A model generated the notes under the pieces. That model had not been told where the DNA came from and made no database searches. It was given only the letters and a program-made list of their open reading frames with translations. Source: Sphaerisporangium sp. (GTDB lineage Bacteria; Actinomycetota; Actinomycetes; Streptosporangiales; Streptosporangiaceae). Taken from it: DNA of 43,572 nucleotides. The stretch's first letter is position 1. The number at the start of each line of letters is the position of its first letter. Below are positions 1 to 8,469 of this stretch, piece by piece. Made by a program: the position numbers and the translations under genes. The stretch lies in NCBI GenBank assembly GCA_025964675.1, contig JAOPYI010000213.1:1-43572 (forward strand), given 5' to 3'.

Positions 1-17
1 GTCACCCGGCCCACGCA

Positions 18-56
18 CCGGCCACCGCCACCGTGGGATGCGGTGGCGGTGGCCGG
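18..56 (-). terminator. Rho-independent-like hairpin downstream of the chitinase gene
   Basis: A perfect 15-bp stem (left arm 18-32, right arm 42-56) encloses a 9-nt loop. It lies about 32 bp beyond the stop codon of the minus-strand GH18 gene. There is no clear U-tract, which is common for actinobacterial terminators. It is probably the transcription terminator of the GH30/GH18 pair. Confidence 0.7.
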
Positions 57-87
57 CGCTGTGAGGGCCCTGGAGGCCGCGGACGCT

Positions 88-1473
88 CTAGAAGCCGGCC
101 GTGATTCGGGTGAAGTCCCAGTTGTTCTGGGCGATGCCGCTGCAGGTCTCCTGGACTCCGCCACCGGGGCAGGGGCGGTCACGGTTGACCGACCAGAAGG
201 CCAGGCGGGTGAGGCCCTTGGAATTCGCCCAGTCACGAATCTGGGTCCACGTCCCGGTCGAGGTCTGCTCCAGCTGGTCGGACATGCCGTTCATGCCGGA
301 GATGCCCATGTGGGAGTACGCCGTGGCGTCGGACCAGCCCCAGGCGGCCTTGAGCGCGTTCTTCAGCCCTTCGGAGGCGTTGACGGTGCTCTGGTACATG
401 TTCGCGCCGCCGCCGAAGTCGAACGGCATGATCGTGTAGTTGTCGATGGGCACGTTCAGCGCCTTCGACTGGTTGATCAGCCGGATGCCGTCACCGGTCG
501 GGCCAGAGGTGCTGGTGCCGAACGTGAGGGCGACCTTGACGTTGGGGTTGTTCTGCTTGACGATCTTCAGGCCGCCGAGGATGCGGTCCTGAACCGTGTA
601 GTTCGAGAACTCGTCGGTGTTCTCGATGTCGAAGTCCACCACGGCCGGGCCGACGGCGTTGATGACCTGCTGGACCGCGCCGGCGAAGGCGGAGGAGGAT
701 GAGCAGTTCGGGCCGAGCTTGTTGCCCGACCAGCCGCCGAAGGAGATCTGGACGCTGCCGCCCGCCCCCTTGATGGCCGAGATCGTCTGCGCGTCGACGC
801 CGCCGGTCAGCGGCCTCGAGCCGTCCCACATGGGCGTGCAGCCGCCGCCGGACAGGATGAAGGCCATTGTGAAGGACTTGATGCCGGTGGCGCTCATCAC
901 CGAGGTGGCGCTGGGCGGGCTTCCCCAGCCCATGTAGAGGTACGGCGCGCCCGGCATCTTGCCTGCCGGGGGCGGCGGGGTGGTGCCGCCGCTCGGCAGG
1001 GTCCACTTCTGGTTGGCGCTGGCGAAGCAGTCCCAGATCTGGAGGGGTGTGCCGTCGGCGGAGCTGGGGCCGGTGGCGTCCAGGCACTTGCCGAGGGCTC
1101 GCAGGGTGCCGTCGGAGGCGGCGGTCCAGGACTGGGCGGCGGAGCCGTTGCAGTCGTAGATCTGGACCTTGGTGCCGTTGGCGCTGCTGGCGGCGTTGAC
1201 GTCGAGGCACTTGCCGAGGGCGCGGATGGTGCCGTCGGTGCCGACGGTCCACTGCTGGGCGGCGCTGCCGTTGCACGTGTAGAGCTGGACCTGCGTGCCG
1301 TTGGCGCTGTTGGCGGCGGCGACGTCGACGCACTTGCCGCCGTAGCCGGTGATCTGGCCGGTGGCGGCCCAGGCGGGGGAGAGGCCGGTCGCGACCAGGG
1401 CCAGGGCCGCCACGAGGGCGCCCATGACGAGCCGGAAGCGTAGACGTGGACGGGCGGGGTTTTCGGGATTCAT
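88..1473 (-). CDS. Secreted GH18 chitinase with N-terminal CBM13 (ricin-type lectin) module
   Basis: The 461-residue protein should hydrolyse beta-1,4 GlcNAc linkages of chitin outside the cell. Residues 1-36 form a signal peptide (Arg-rich start, long Ala/Leu/Val core, ending SPAWA). Next come three ricin-B repeats (about 40-157) and a Pro-rich linker (GGTTPPPPAGK). The GH18 barrel begins at about residue 165. The barrel carries VVDFDIE, the GH18 DxDxE motif, with the proton-donor Glu at residue 284. I chose the ATG at 1473 because the signal peptide begins there; the frame stays open to 1560, but that extension looks non-coding. The GH30 gene lies upstream on the same strand and carries an almost identical CBM13. 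The pair would suit attack on fungal cell walls. Chitinase activity is well supported by family; exact substrate preference is inferred. Confidence 0.9.
   Translation of the reverse strand: MNPENPARPRLRFRLVMGALVAALALVATGLSPAWAATGQITGYGGKCVDVAAANSANGTQVQLYTCNGSAAQQWTVGTDGTIRALGKCLDVNAASSANGTKVQIYDCNGSAAQSWTAASDGTLRALGKCLDATGPSSADGTPLQIWDCFASANQKWTLPSGGTTPPPPAGKMPGAPYLYMGWGSPPSATSVMSATGIKSFTMAFILSGGGCTPMWDGSRPLTGGVDAQTISAIKGAGGSVQISFGGWSGNKLGPNCSSSSAFAGAVQQVINAVGPAVVDFDIENTDEFSNYTVQDRILGGLKIVKQNNPNVKVALTFGTSTSGPTGDGIRLINQSKALNVPIDNYTIMPFDFGGGANMYQSTVNASEGLKNALKAAWGWSDATAYSHMGISGMNGMSDQLEQTSTGTWTQIRDWANSKGLTRLAFWSVNRDRPCPGGGVQETCSGIAQNNWDFTRITAGF
1003..1353. repeat. CBM13-coding direct repeat, copy A (in chitinase)
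   Basis: These 351 bp encode a 117-residue three-lobed ricin-B module. The copy at 1660-2010 has exactly the same length, with no insertions or deletions. By eye the two modules differ at 10 of 117 residues. Both are read on the minus strand, so they form a direct repeat separated by about 306 bp. Confidence 0.9.
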
Positions 1474-1581
1474 GGGGGGTGTCGCTTCCTTAGGGGTTGG
1501 GGCTTCGGCCGAGCGGGCTCGGCCACCTCCTTGTGAGCTGGGTGGGCAGCCCCAACTCACAGGAAGGTTTCTTGTTTATTT

Positions 1582-1598
1582 GTTGAAGTGGATTCAAC
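1582..1598. promoter_or_regulatory. Inverted repeat upstream of the chitinase gene
   Basis: A perfect 6-bp inverted repeat, GTTGAA-N5-TTCAAC, sits in the 171-bp gap between the GH30 stop and the chitinase start. It is a candidate operator or part of a short hairpin. Minus-strand sequence upstream of GH30 (near 3617-3625) contains one GTTGAA half-site in an AT-richer patch. The regulator is unknown, and I saw no consensus DasR site. Confidence 0.35.
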
Positions 1599-1644
1599 GC
1601 CGCTCAGCCACTCGCAGTCAAGGGATGCGTTTCCCGAACGGGGG

Positions 1645-3489
1645 TCAGGCTTGGATGGCCCACTTCTGGTTGGCGGCCGCGGTGCAGTCCCAGATCTGCA
1701 GGGGTGTGCCGTCGGCGGAGCTGGGACCGGTGGCGTCCAGGCACTTGCCGAGGGCGCGGAGGGTGCCGTCTGAAGCGGCGGTCCAGGTCTGCGCTGTGGA
1801 GCCGTTGCAGTCGTAGATCTGGACCTTGGTGCCGTTCGTGTTGCTCCCGGCGTTGACGTCAAGGCACTTGCCGAGGGCGCGGATGGTGCCGTCGGTGCCG
1901 ACCGTCCACTGCTGGGCGGTGCTGCCGTTGCAGGTGTAGAGCTGGACCTGCGTGCCGTTGGCGCTGCTGCCCGCCGCGACATCGACGCACTTGCCGCCGT
2001 ACCCGGTGATGGCCTTGCCGCCGCCGGTGCCGCCACCCGACTGGGTCCCCGACCAGGTGAAGGTGGCGGAGGTCTTGGTGGGCAGCGTGTAGGTGAACGA
2101 CTGGCCACCCCAGTTCACCTTGACCGACTGGGAGCTGCCGGTCGTGTTGTACGCGATGAGCGCCTTCGACCCGTCCGGGTTCTTCCATGCCACGTTCTTC
2201 ACCGCGGAGTTGGCGGTCGAGTCGATCCGGTACGCCCCGGGCCTCACGAACTTGGTGAGGTGGCCCATGGTGTAGTACTCGATCGTGTAGTCCACCTGGC
2301 CACTGCGGCCGTCGCCGTTGTGCACGGTGATCAGGCCGGTGCAGGTGCCGCAGCCGCCGTTGTGCGGGCCGTGGTTCTGGTCGACGGCGAGGCTCCACTT
2401 GACCCAGCTGCGGTCCCAGTTGCGGGTGTAGTCGATCAGGTTGTTCATGTCCTCGGTCTGCTGGTCCGCGATCCACGTCCCGCCCGAGTGCTCGGTTGCG
2501 TACGCGTTGACCTGCGGATACTGGTTGTGCACCGTCGTCTGGGTGCTGACGTCACCGCCATACCCGTGCCAGGCGATCCCGCCGAACAGCGGGTCGTTGC
2601 GGATGGCGGTGTCGCCGAGCAGCGGAGCGGCCCAGGTGTTGTAGGCGTCCCAGTTCCAGTCGAGCACGAGCGTCTTGGTGGTGATGCCCGCACTGCGGAA
2701 CGCCGGCCACAGCGCGCTCTTGATGAAGTACTGCAGGCCGGCGGTGTTCCACAGCATCGAGGGGTACCCGGCGCAGCAGGTGGGCTCGTTCTGCGGCGAC
2801 ACGTAGTCGATGTGCAGGCCCTGGGCCTCGTACGCCTGGATGTACCGGGCGAAGTACTCGCCGTACAGCCCGTAGTACTGCGACTGCAGCCAGCCCTGGC
2901 TCCAGGCGCCGTTGTCCTTCATCCAGGCAGGAGAGCTCCAGGGCACGGCCATGAGCTTGATGGCCGGGTTGAGCGCCTTGGCCTGCTTGGTGAGGGGGAC
3001 GACGTCGGCGAGGTCGTGGCCGATCGAGAACCCGTTCAGATCGCAGCAGGTGTCGTCGTAGGAGTAGTTGCTGCGGGCCAGGTCCGAGGAGCCCATCGGG
3101 TTGCGCAGGAAGCTCACGCCGATACCGTTGACCGGGTCGAAGAGCTTCTGCATGACCGTGCTGCGCGTGCCGGCGGTGAGGGCGCCGCTGCTGTTCATCA
3201 GCCACGCGGCGGTGTCGGTGAACGACGCGCCGCCGCCCTCGAACTGCTGGTAGGTGTTGTTCTCGTTGACGGTGATCGTCTGCGCCGCCGCGGGACTGCC
3301 GGCCGCGAACGACGTCGGGGTCTGTTGCTGGAGCCCTCTGGTCACCGTACGGCCCCCGGAGTCGGAGGTCGTGGTGAGCCAGATGTTGACCGGCTCGCCG
3401 GCCGCCTCGGCGGCCGGCGCCTGGACGACGCCTAACCCCGCCAGCAGCAGGACGGCGGGCAGCACCAGTCGGAATCTTCGCAAGGACAT
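1645..3489 (-). CDS. Secreted GH30 glycosidase (glucosylceramidase / beta-1,6-glucanase type) with C-terminal CBM13
   Basis: The 614-residue extracellular glycoside hydrolase has a signal peptide (about 1-30, ending APAAEAA). The GH30 (beta/alpha)8 catalytic domain spans about 60-400. The predicted acid/base is Glu235 in SPQNEP and the nucleophile is Glu333 in ATEHSGG. A beta-sandwich side domain follows (to about 485), then a Gly/Ser linker (SGGGTGGG) and three ricin-B repeats to the end. Start: ATG at 3489 with GAGGGAGA upstream. Known GH30 members act on glucosylceramide, beta-1,6-glucan or xylan; the sequence alone does not choose, although pairing with a chitinase favours fungal wall glucan. 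It reads into the chitinase gene (171-bp gap) and may be partly cotranscribed with it. Confidence 0.88.
   Translation of the reverse strand: MSLRRFRLVLPAVLLLAGLGVVQAPAAEAAGEPVNIWLTTTSDSGGRTVTRGLQQQTPTSFAAGSPAAAQTITVNENNTYQQFEGGGASFTDTAAWLMNSSGALTAGTRSTVMQKLFDPVNGIGVSFLRNPMGSSDLARSNYSYDDTCCDLNGFSIGHDLADVVPLTKQAKALNPAIKLMAVPWSSPAWMKDNGAWSQGWLQSQYYGLYGEYFARYIQAYEAQGLHIDYVSPQNEPTCCAGYPSMLWNTAGLQYFIKSALWPAFRSAGITTKTLVLDWNWDAYNTWAAPLLGDTAIRNDPLFGGIAWHGYGGDVSTQTTVHNQYPQVNAYATEHSGGTWIADQQTEDMNNLIDYTRNWDRSWVKWSLAVDQNHGPHNGGCGTCTGLITVHNGDGRSGQVDYTIEYYTMGHLTKFVRPGAYRIDSTANSAVKNVAWKNPDGSKALIAYNTTGSSQSVKVNWGGQSFTYTLPTKTSATFTWSGTQSGGGTGGGKAITGYGGKCVDVAAGSSANGTQVQLYTCNGSTAQQWTVGTDGTIRALGKCLDVNAGSNTNGTKVQIYDCNGSTAQTWTAASDGTLRALGKCLDATGPSSADGTPLQIWDCTAAANQKWAIQA
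1660..2010. repeat. CBM13-coding direct repeat, copy B (in GH30 gene)
   Basis: This is the second copy of the 351-bp ricin-B module, here forming the C-terminus of the GH30 enzyme. Conservation to the copy at 1003-1353 is high at the nucleotide level as well as the protein level. This suggests recent duplication or ongoing gene conversion. Confidence 0.9.
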
Positions 3490-3846
3490 GAGCGAGGTCT
3501 CCCTCTAGGGGTGAGTGAAGAACCTGCCCGTACGGCCCTGCCCGGCATCGCACTGGCTTGAGTGCAGTCGTAACACGCCTGAAACCCAGGACGCAACGGA
3601 TTCGAGTCAGATATTTCAACTCTTATATCGGCGCGTGTAATAAGTCGGGTCCTCCACGCCCCCCGGTGTCGACGGCGTTCGGCGCGGTACGGCGGCTGAG
3701 GCACGCCTGGTGAACCCGCGTCGCCGTGCATGCGGAATTTTGTCGTCGCTTTGGCGTCCGCAATCGCGGCGCGGGGAACCTAGCAGGGGCGAGCCGACGG
3801 CTGCTCACCTCGGGAGACCCCCGCTGGGAGCCTCCGGGAGACGGGG
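3490..3846. other. Divergent intergenic region between GH30 (-) and malic enzyme (+)
   Basis: These 357 bp should hold both promoters. The AT-richer patch at about 3595-3645 (TATTTCAACTCTTATATCGG and neighbours) is the most likely core promoter area for the GH30 gene. I see no convincing gene, RNA or consensus -35/-10 pair here. Confidence 0.4.
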
Positions 3847-5592
3847 ATGGCGATGTCCTCTGGCAGAGATGAACGGCCCAGCGGGATGCGCCGCGGCTTC
3901 GCGGAGAACCCCGACGGGAGCTACGTCACCACCGCCAGGGGGCTGGAGGTGCTGGCCAACCCCCTGCTGAACAAGGGCACGGCGTTCAGCCGCGAGGAGC
4001 GGGTGGAGCTGGGGCTGGAGGGCCTCATCCCACCGGCGACCGAGACGCTCGACAAGCAGGTTCGCCGGACGTACACGCAGTACCGGGCGCAGCCGACCGA
4101 CCTGCGCAAGAACGTCTACCTGAACTCACTGCAGGACCGCAACCAGGTGCTGTTCTACCGGCTCCTGACCGACCGCCTGCGGGAGATGCTGCCGATCGTG
4201 TACGACCCGACGATCGCTCAGGCGATCAAGAGCTACAGCCACGAGTACCGCCGGCCCCGGGGCGTCTACCTTTCCATCGACGACGCGGAAGGCGTCGAGC
4301 GGGCTTTCCGCAACCTCGGCATGAGCCCCGGCGACGTCGACCTGATCGTCGCCTCCGACGCCGAGGAGATCCTGGGCATCGGCGACTGGGGGGTGGGCGG
4401 CGGTGCGGGCATCGCCGCCGGCAAACTGGCCGTCTACACCGCCGCCGCCGGAATCGACCCCTCCCGGGTCATCCCGGTCGCGCTGGACGTCGGCACCGAC
4501 AACGAGGAACTGCTCAACGACCCCCTCTACGTCGGCAACCGGCACGCGCGGGTGCGAGGGCGGCGCTACGACGACTTCATCGACGCCTACGTCACGGCGG
4601 CCACCCGCCTGTTTCCCGGCGCGTTGCTGCACTGGGAGGACTTCGGCCCGTCCAACGCCCGGCGCATCCTGGAGAAGTACACCAGCCGGATCCCCACCTT
4701 CAACGACGACATGCAAGGCACGGGCGCGATCGTGCTCGCGGCCACGCTGGCCGCCGTCCGCGTCACCGGCACGCCGATCCGCGACCAGCGGATCGTCATC
4801 TTCGGTGCCGGTACGGCGGGCATCGGGATCGCCGACCAGCTGCGCGACGCGATGGTTCGCGACGGCCTGGACCGCGAGTCGGCCACGCGCCGGATCTGGG
4901 CGATCGACAAGCAGGGCCTGCTGACCGACGACATGTCCGATCTGCGCGACTTCCAGGTGCCGTACGCCCGCCCGGCGTCCGAGGTCAGTGACTGGAACAG
5001 GGACAAGGGCGGGAACGGCATCGGGCTCGGCGAGGTCGTCGACCGCGTCAAGCCGACCATGCTGGTCGGCACCTCCACGGCGCACGGCGCCTTCACCGAG
5101 GAGATCGTGCGCGCCATGGCCGCCGGCGTCGAAAGGCCGATCATCTTCCCGCTCTCCAACCCGACCGAGCGGATCGAGGCGATGCCGGCCGACCTGATCC
5201 GGTGGACCGACGGCCGCGCCCTGATCGCCACAGGCATCCCGGTCGACCCCATCACCTATAACGGCGTCACCTACGTCATCGGCCAGGCCAACAACGCCCT
5301 GCTGTACCCGGGGCTGGGGCTGGGCGCGATCGTGTCGCGGGCGCGGCGGGTCAGCGACGGCATGCTCCAGGCCGCCGCCGACGCGGTCGGCGGGATGGTT
5401 GACGTCTCCATCCCGGGCGCCTCGCTGCTGCCCCAGGTCGACAACCTCAGAGAGGTCTCGGCCACGGTCGCGGTCGCGGTCGCCGAACAGGCGGCCAAGG
5501 AGAGCCTGGCCCGCGCCGACCTGCGCGACCCCGTCCAGCAGGTCCAGGACGCGATGTGGCAGCCGGTGTACCGGCCGATCCGGGCAGCCTGA
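3847..5592 (+). CDS. NAD-dependent malic enzyme (malate dehydrogenase, decarboxylating)
   Basis: The 581-residue cytoplasmic enzyme oxidatively decarboxylates L-malate to pyruvate and CO2. Family-typical segments in order are [10 protein letters not shown] (about 117), the malate/metal region around [12 protein letters not shown] (about 175), [31 protein letters not shown], and the dinucleotide-binding [17 protein letters not shown] (about 320). Its length fits the large SfcA/MaeA-type malic enzymes (about 565). Start ATG 3847 has GGGAGA 5 bp upstream; an internal ATG at 3853 is possible. The fumarase gene follows after 2 bp, so fumarate to malate to pyruvate is encoded as one unit. NAD rather than NADP preference is inferred from family. 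Confidence 0.93.
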   Translation: MAMSSGRDERPSGMRRGFAENPDGSYVTTARGLEVLANPLLNKGTAFSREERVELGLEGLIPPATETLDKQVRRTYTQYRAQPTDLRKNVYLNSLQDRNQVLFYRLLTDRLREMLPIVYDPTIAQAIKSYSHEYRRPRGVYLSIDDAEGVERAFRNLGMSPGDVDLIVASDAEEILGIGDWGVGGGAGIAAGKLAVYTAAAGIDPSRVIPVALDVGTDNEELLNDPLYVGNRHARVRGRRYDDFIDAYVTAATRLFPGALLHWEDFGPSNARRILEKYTSRIPTFNDDMQGTGAIVLAATLAAVRVTGTPIRDQRIVIFGAGTAGIGIADQLRDAMVRDGLDRESATRRIWAIDKQGLLTDDMSDLRDFQVPYARPASEVSDWNRDKGGNGIGLGEVVDRVKPTMLVGTSTAHGAFTEEIVRAMAAGVERPIIFPLSNPTERIEAMPADLIRWTDGRALIATGIPVDPITYNGVTYVIGQANNALLYPGLGLGAIVSRARRVSDGMLQAAADAVGGMVDVSIPGASLLPQVDNLREVSATVAVAVAEQAAKESLARADLRDPVQQVQDAMWQPVYRPIRAA

Positions 5593-5594
5593 CG

Positions 5595-7079
5595 ATGGCC
5601 CCCCGGGACCATGAGCACGACGCCGGCCCTCGGATCCTGGACCTGCCGATCGGGCTGCACGCCTCCGGGACGCGCACCGAGAGCGACTCCCTCGGCGAGA
5701 TCGAGGTGCCGGCCGACCACTACTGGGGTGCGCAGACCCAGCGGTCGCTGATCCACTTCGACATCGGCGACGACCGGATGCCGAAGGCCGTCTACCACGC
5801 CTACGGCTACGTCAAGAAGGCCGCCGCGATGGTCAACGGCCGGGGCGGGCGCCTGCCCCAATGGAAGGCCGACCTGATCAGCCGGGTCGCGGACGAGGTC
5901 ATCGGCACCCATCTGGACAGCGAGTTCCCCCTGTATGTCTGGCAGACCGGCTCGGGCACGCACACCAACATGAACGTCAACGAGGTGATCTCCAACCGGG
6001 CGATCCAGCTGGTCGGCGGCCGGCTCGGCAGCAAGGACCCGATCCATCCGAACGACCACGTGAACATGAGCCAGTCGTCCAACGACACGTTCATCACCGC
6101 CATGCACATCGCCACCGTGCGGGCCATCGACAGCCGGCTGTCGCCCTCCCTGGCCCGGCTGCGAGAAGCCGCCTCGGCCAAGAGCCGCGAGTGGGAGCAC
6201 GTGGTCAAGATCGGCCGCACCCACCTGCAGGACGCCACCCCGCTGACGGTCGGCCAGGAGTGGTCGGGCTACGCCGCCCAGCTCCAGGACGCCGCCGACC
6301 ACCTCGGCCACACGCTGCCCGGGCTGTACCGGCTGGCGATCGGCGGCACTGCGGTCGGCACCGGGCTGAACGCGCCGCCGGGGTTCGGGGACGAGGTCGC
6401 GGCGGTAATCGCCGACCTCACCGGGCATCCCTTCGTCAGCGCCCCCAACAAGTTCGCGGCCCAGGCCTCGTGCGACGCGATGGTCCGCGTCTCGTCGGCG
6501 CTGCGCGCCCTGGCGGTGTCGCTGTTCAAGTTCGCCAACGACATGCGCTGGCTCGGATCGGGGCCGCGTGCGGGCCTGCACGAGTTGATCCTGCCGGCCA
6601 ACGAGCCGGGTTCCTCGATCATGCCGGGCAAGGTCAACCCGACCCAGGCGGAGGCGATGCTGATGGTCGCCGTCCAGGTGATCGGCGAGGACAGCGCGGT
6701 CGCGATGGCCGGAGCGGAGGGCAACTTCGAGCTCAACACCTTCCGCCCGATCATCATCGCCAACGTCCTGCACTCGGTACGGATCCTGTCGGACATGATG
6801 GACCACTTCCGGATCTACCTCGTCGAAGGCGCCCGGCTCGACACCGCGAAGCTGAAGGAGTACGTCGAGCGGTCCCTCATGATGGTGACCGCGCTGACCC
6901 CGGTGATCGGCTACGACAGGGCCGCGCGCATCGCCCACCGCGCGCTCGAGGAGAACCTCACGCTCAGGGAGGCCGCTCTCGAGTCCGGCGTCAGCCAGGC
7001 CCTGTACGACAGGGTCGTCCAGCCCGAACGCCTCACCAGGCCCGGCGTGGCGAACTCCACCGACGCCCCGCACCCCTGA
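5595..7079 (+). CDS. fumC: Class II fumarate hydratase
   Basis: The 494-residue homolog of tetrameric, iron-independent fumarase interconverts fumarate and malate in the TCA cycle. Visible family signatures are YWGAQTQRS near the N-terminus, QTGSGTHTNMNVNEV (substrate-binding Thr/His/Asn), HPNDHVNMSQSSNDTF (B site), GRTHLQDATPLTVGQE, and the catalytic loop GSSIMPGKVNPTQ. I chose ATG 5595, two bases after the malic enzyme stop; the frame is open upstream only inside malic enzyme. The roughly 30-residue N-terminal extension before DSLGEIEVPA is longer than in E. coli FumC. A second fumarase elsewhere cannot be excluded. Confidence 0.95.
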   Translation: MAPRDHEHDAGPRILDLPIGLHASGTRTESDSLGEIEVPADHYWGAQTQRSLIHFDIGDDRMPKAVYHAYGYVKKAAAMVNGRGGRLPQWKADLISRVADEVIGTHLDSEFPLYVWQTGSGTHTNMNVNEVISNRAIQLVGGRLGSKDPIHPNDHVNMSQSSNDTFITAMHIATVRAIDSRLSPSLARLREAASAKSREWEHVVKIGRTHLQDATPLTVGQEWSGYAAQLQDAADHLGHTLPGLYRLAIGGTAVGTGLNAPPGFGDEVAAVIADLTGHPFVSAPNKFAAQASCDAMVRVSSALRALAVSLFKFANDMRWLGSGPRAGLHELILPANEPGSSIMPGKVNPTQAEAMLMVAVQVIGEDSAVAMAGAEGNFELNTFRPIIIANVLHSVRILSDMMDHFRIYLVEGARLDTAKLKEYVERSLMMVTALTPVIGYDRAARIAHRALEENLTLREAALESGVSQALYDRVVQPERLTRPGVANSTDAPHP

Positions 7080-7210
7080 GCCCGCCACATCCCCACGGAC
7101 GGCTCGCCGGGCATGTGACCACGCCGCTCGCCGGCGCTGGGCAACGCGTCGATCCGAGCCCGGCGGAATTCCCTCCGGCACCCGAATCTGCGTACGCGGG
7201 GGCATCATCG

Positions 7211-7243
7211 GATATATCGATGACATATCTCCCGAGAACGGGA
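7211..7243. promoter_or_regulatory. Two adjacent inverted repeats upstream of the MBL-fold hydrolase
   Basis: Positions 7211-7229 form an imperfect palindrome with outer arms GATAT/ATATC. Directly next to it is TCCCG-AGAA-CGGGA (7230-7243). The AT-rich palindrome stands out from its surroundings and resembles operators of small winged-helix regulators such as PadR. It lies about 75-90 bp before the start of the next gene. The regulator is unknown. Confidence 0.35.
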
Positions 7244-7302
7244 ACATCAGCGATACCGCCATCAGTTCGGCTGGATAAGGCTGATCTCGGGAGGGTGAGC
7301 GG

Positions 7303-8424
7303 ATGGCAGGAAGCCGAACGTTGAAACGGGCTCTGGCCGCTGGGGCCGTCGTGGCGGCGACGGGATGGGCGGTGCGCGACGTCCCGGCGGAGCTGGGCGC
7401 GCGGCCCTTGAAGTCGGGGGAACAGCGGGCCGCACGGATGCGGCGATCACCGCAGTTCAAGGACGGCGCCTTCTACAACCCCATGTCAGGCCAGACGGAC
7501 GTGCCCGCCGGGCCGCCTCCGAACTTCCTCCGTGAGCTGCTCACCGGGCGCGACAAGCGCCGTCCCTCGGGCCCGGTGCCGTTGCTGACGCCATCGTCGG
7601 AGGCTCCTTCACCCACCGGGCTGAGGGTCGTGTGGTTCGGTCACGCGTCGACGTTGGTCGAGATCGAGGGGCGATCCGTCCTGTTCGACCCGGTGTGGAG
7701 CAGCCGGGTCTCGCCCACGCAGCGGGTGGGCCCCAAGCGGCTGCATCCCGTCCCCGTGGAGCTGGGCGCGCTGCCCGCGCTGGACGCGATCGTGATCTCG
7801 CACGATCACTACGACCACCTCGACCTGGCGACGGTCCGCACGCTCACCAGGATCCAGTCGGCGCCGTTCGTCGTGCCGCTGGGCATCGGCGCGCACCTGG
7901 AGAAGTGGGGTGTGCCGCTCGATCGCATCGTCGAGCTCGACTGGGAGGAGGACACGCAGGTCGCGGGCCTGCGGTTCACCGCGACGGCGGCGCGGCACTT
8001 CTCCGGCCGCACCCTTTCACGTAACGAGACGCTGTGGGGTTCGTGGGTGGTCGCGGGCGCCGCTCGCCGGGTCTTCTACGCGGGAGACTCCGGTTACTTC
8101 GAGGGTTATGCCCGCATCGGTGCCGAGCACGGGCCGTTCGACCTGACGCTGATGCCGGTCGGCGCCTACAGCCCGGCCTGGCCCGACATCCACATGAACC
8201 CGGAGGAGGCGGTCAACGCCCACGTCGACCTAGGAGGCGAGCTGATGCTGCCGGTGCACTGGGCGACGTTCACCTTGTCCCTGCACCCATGGGCGGAACC
8301 GGTCGACCGCCTGTGGCGCGAGGCGAAGGCCCGCGACCTGCGCATCGTGGTACCACGCCCAGGCGAGACCATCGACGCGGACACCTCCCCCGCCGTCGAC
8401 GGCTGGTGGAAGACCCTGATCTGA
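7303..8424 (+). CDS. MBL-fold metallohydrolase (UlaG / NAPE-PLD-like)
   Basis: The 373-residue protein is of the metallo-beta-lactamase fold. Residues 1-25 include a hydrophobic stretch (ALAAGAVVAATGWAV) that could be a membrane anchor or uncleaved signal. The metal site is HDHYDHLD (about 166), followed by RHFSGRTLSRNETLWGSW, the bridging Asp in YAGDSGYF and the last His in LPVHWATF. The segment RSPQFKDGAFYNP before the domain is typical of bacterial relatives of NAPE-phospholipase D and UlaG. The substrate is unknown; a phospholipid or lactone/phosphodiester is possible. The start is clear: GGGAGG lies about 6 bp before ATG 7303. It appears monocistronic and is convergent with the peptidase gene. 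Confidence 0.82.
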   Translation: MAGSRTLKRALAAGAVVAATGWAVRDVPAELGARPLKSGEQRAARMRRSPQFKDGAFYNPMSGQTDVPAGPPPNFLRELLTGRDKRRPSGPVPLLTPSSEAPSPTGLRVVWFGHASTLVEIEGRSVLFDPVWSSRVSPTQRVGPKRLHPVPVELGALPALDAIVISHDHYDHLDLATVRTLTRIQSAPFVVPLGIGAHLEKWGVPLDRIVELDWEEDTQVAGLRFTATAARHFSGRTLSRNETLWGSWVVAGAARRVFYAGDSGYFEGYARIGAEHGPFDLTLMPVGAYSPAWPDIHMNPEEAVNAHVDLGGELMLPVHWATFTLSLHPWAEPVDRLWREAKARDLRIVVPRPGETIDADTSPAVDGWWKTLI

Positions 8425-8469
8425 GTGCACCGCGTCGACGTAAGGTCGGGGGGACAGCCGTGGAGTGGA

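Noticed and set aside
5271-7460. Long minus-strand open frame (729 codons) opposite malic enzyme/fumarase
   Set aside because: Arg/Gly/Asp-rich low-complexity product antisense to well-recognised genes; typical of GC-rich coding DNA.
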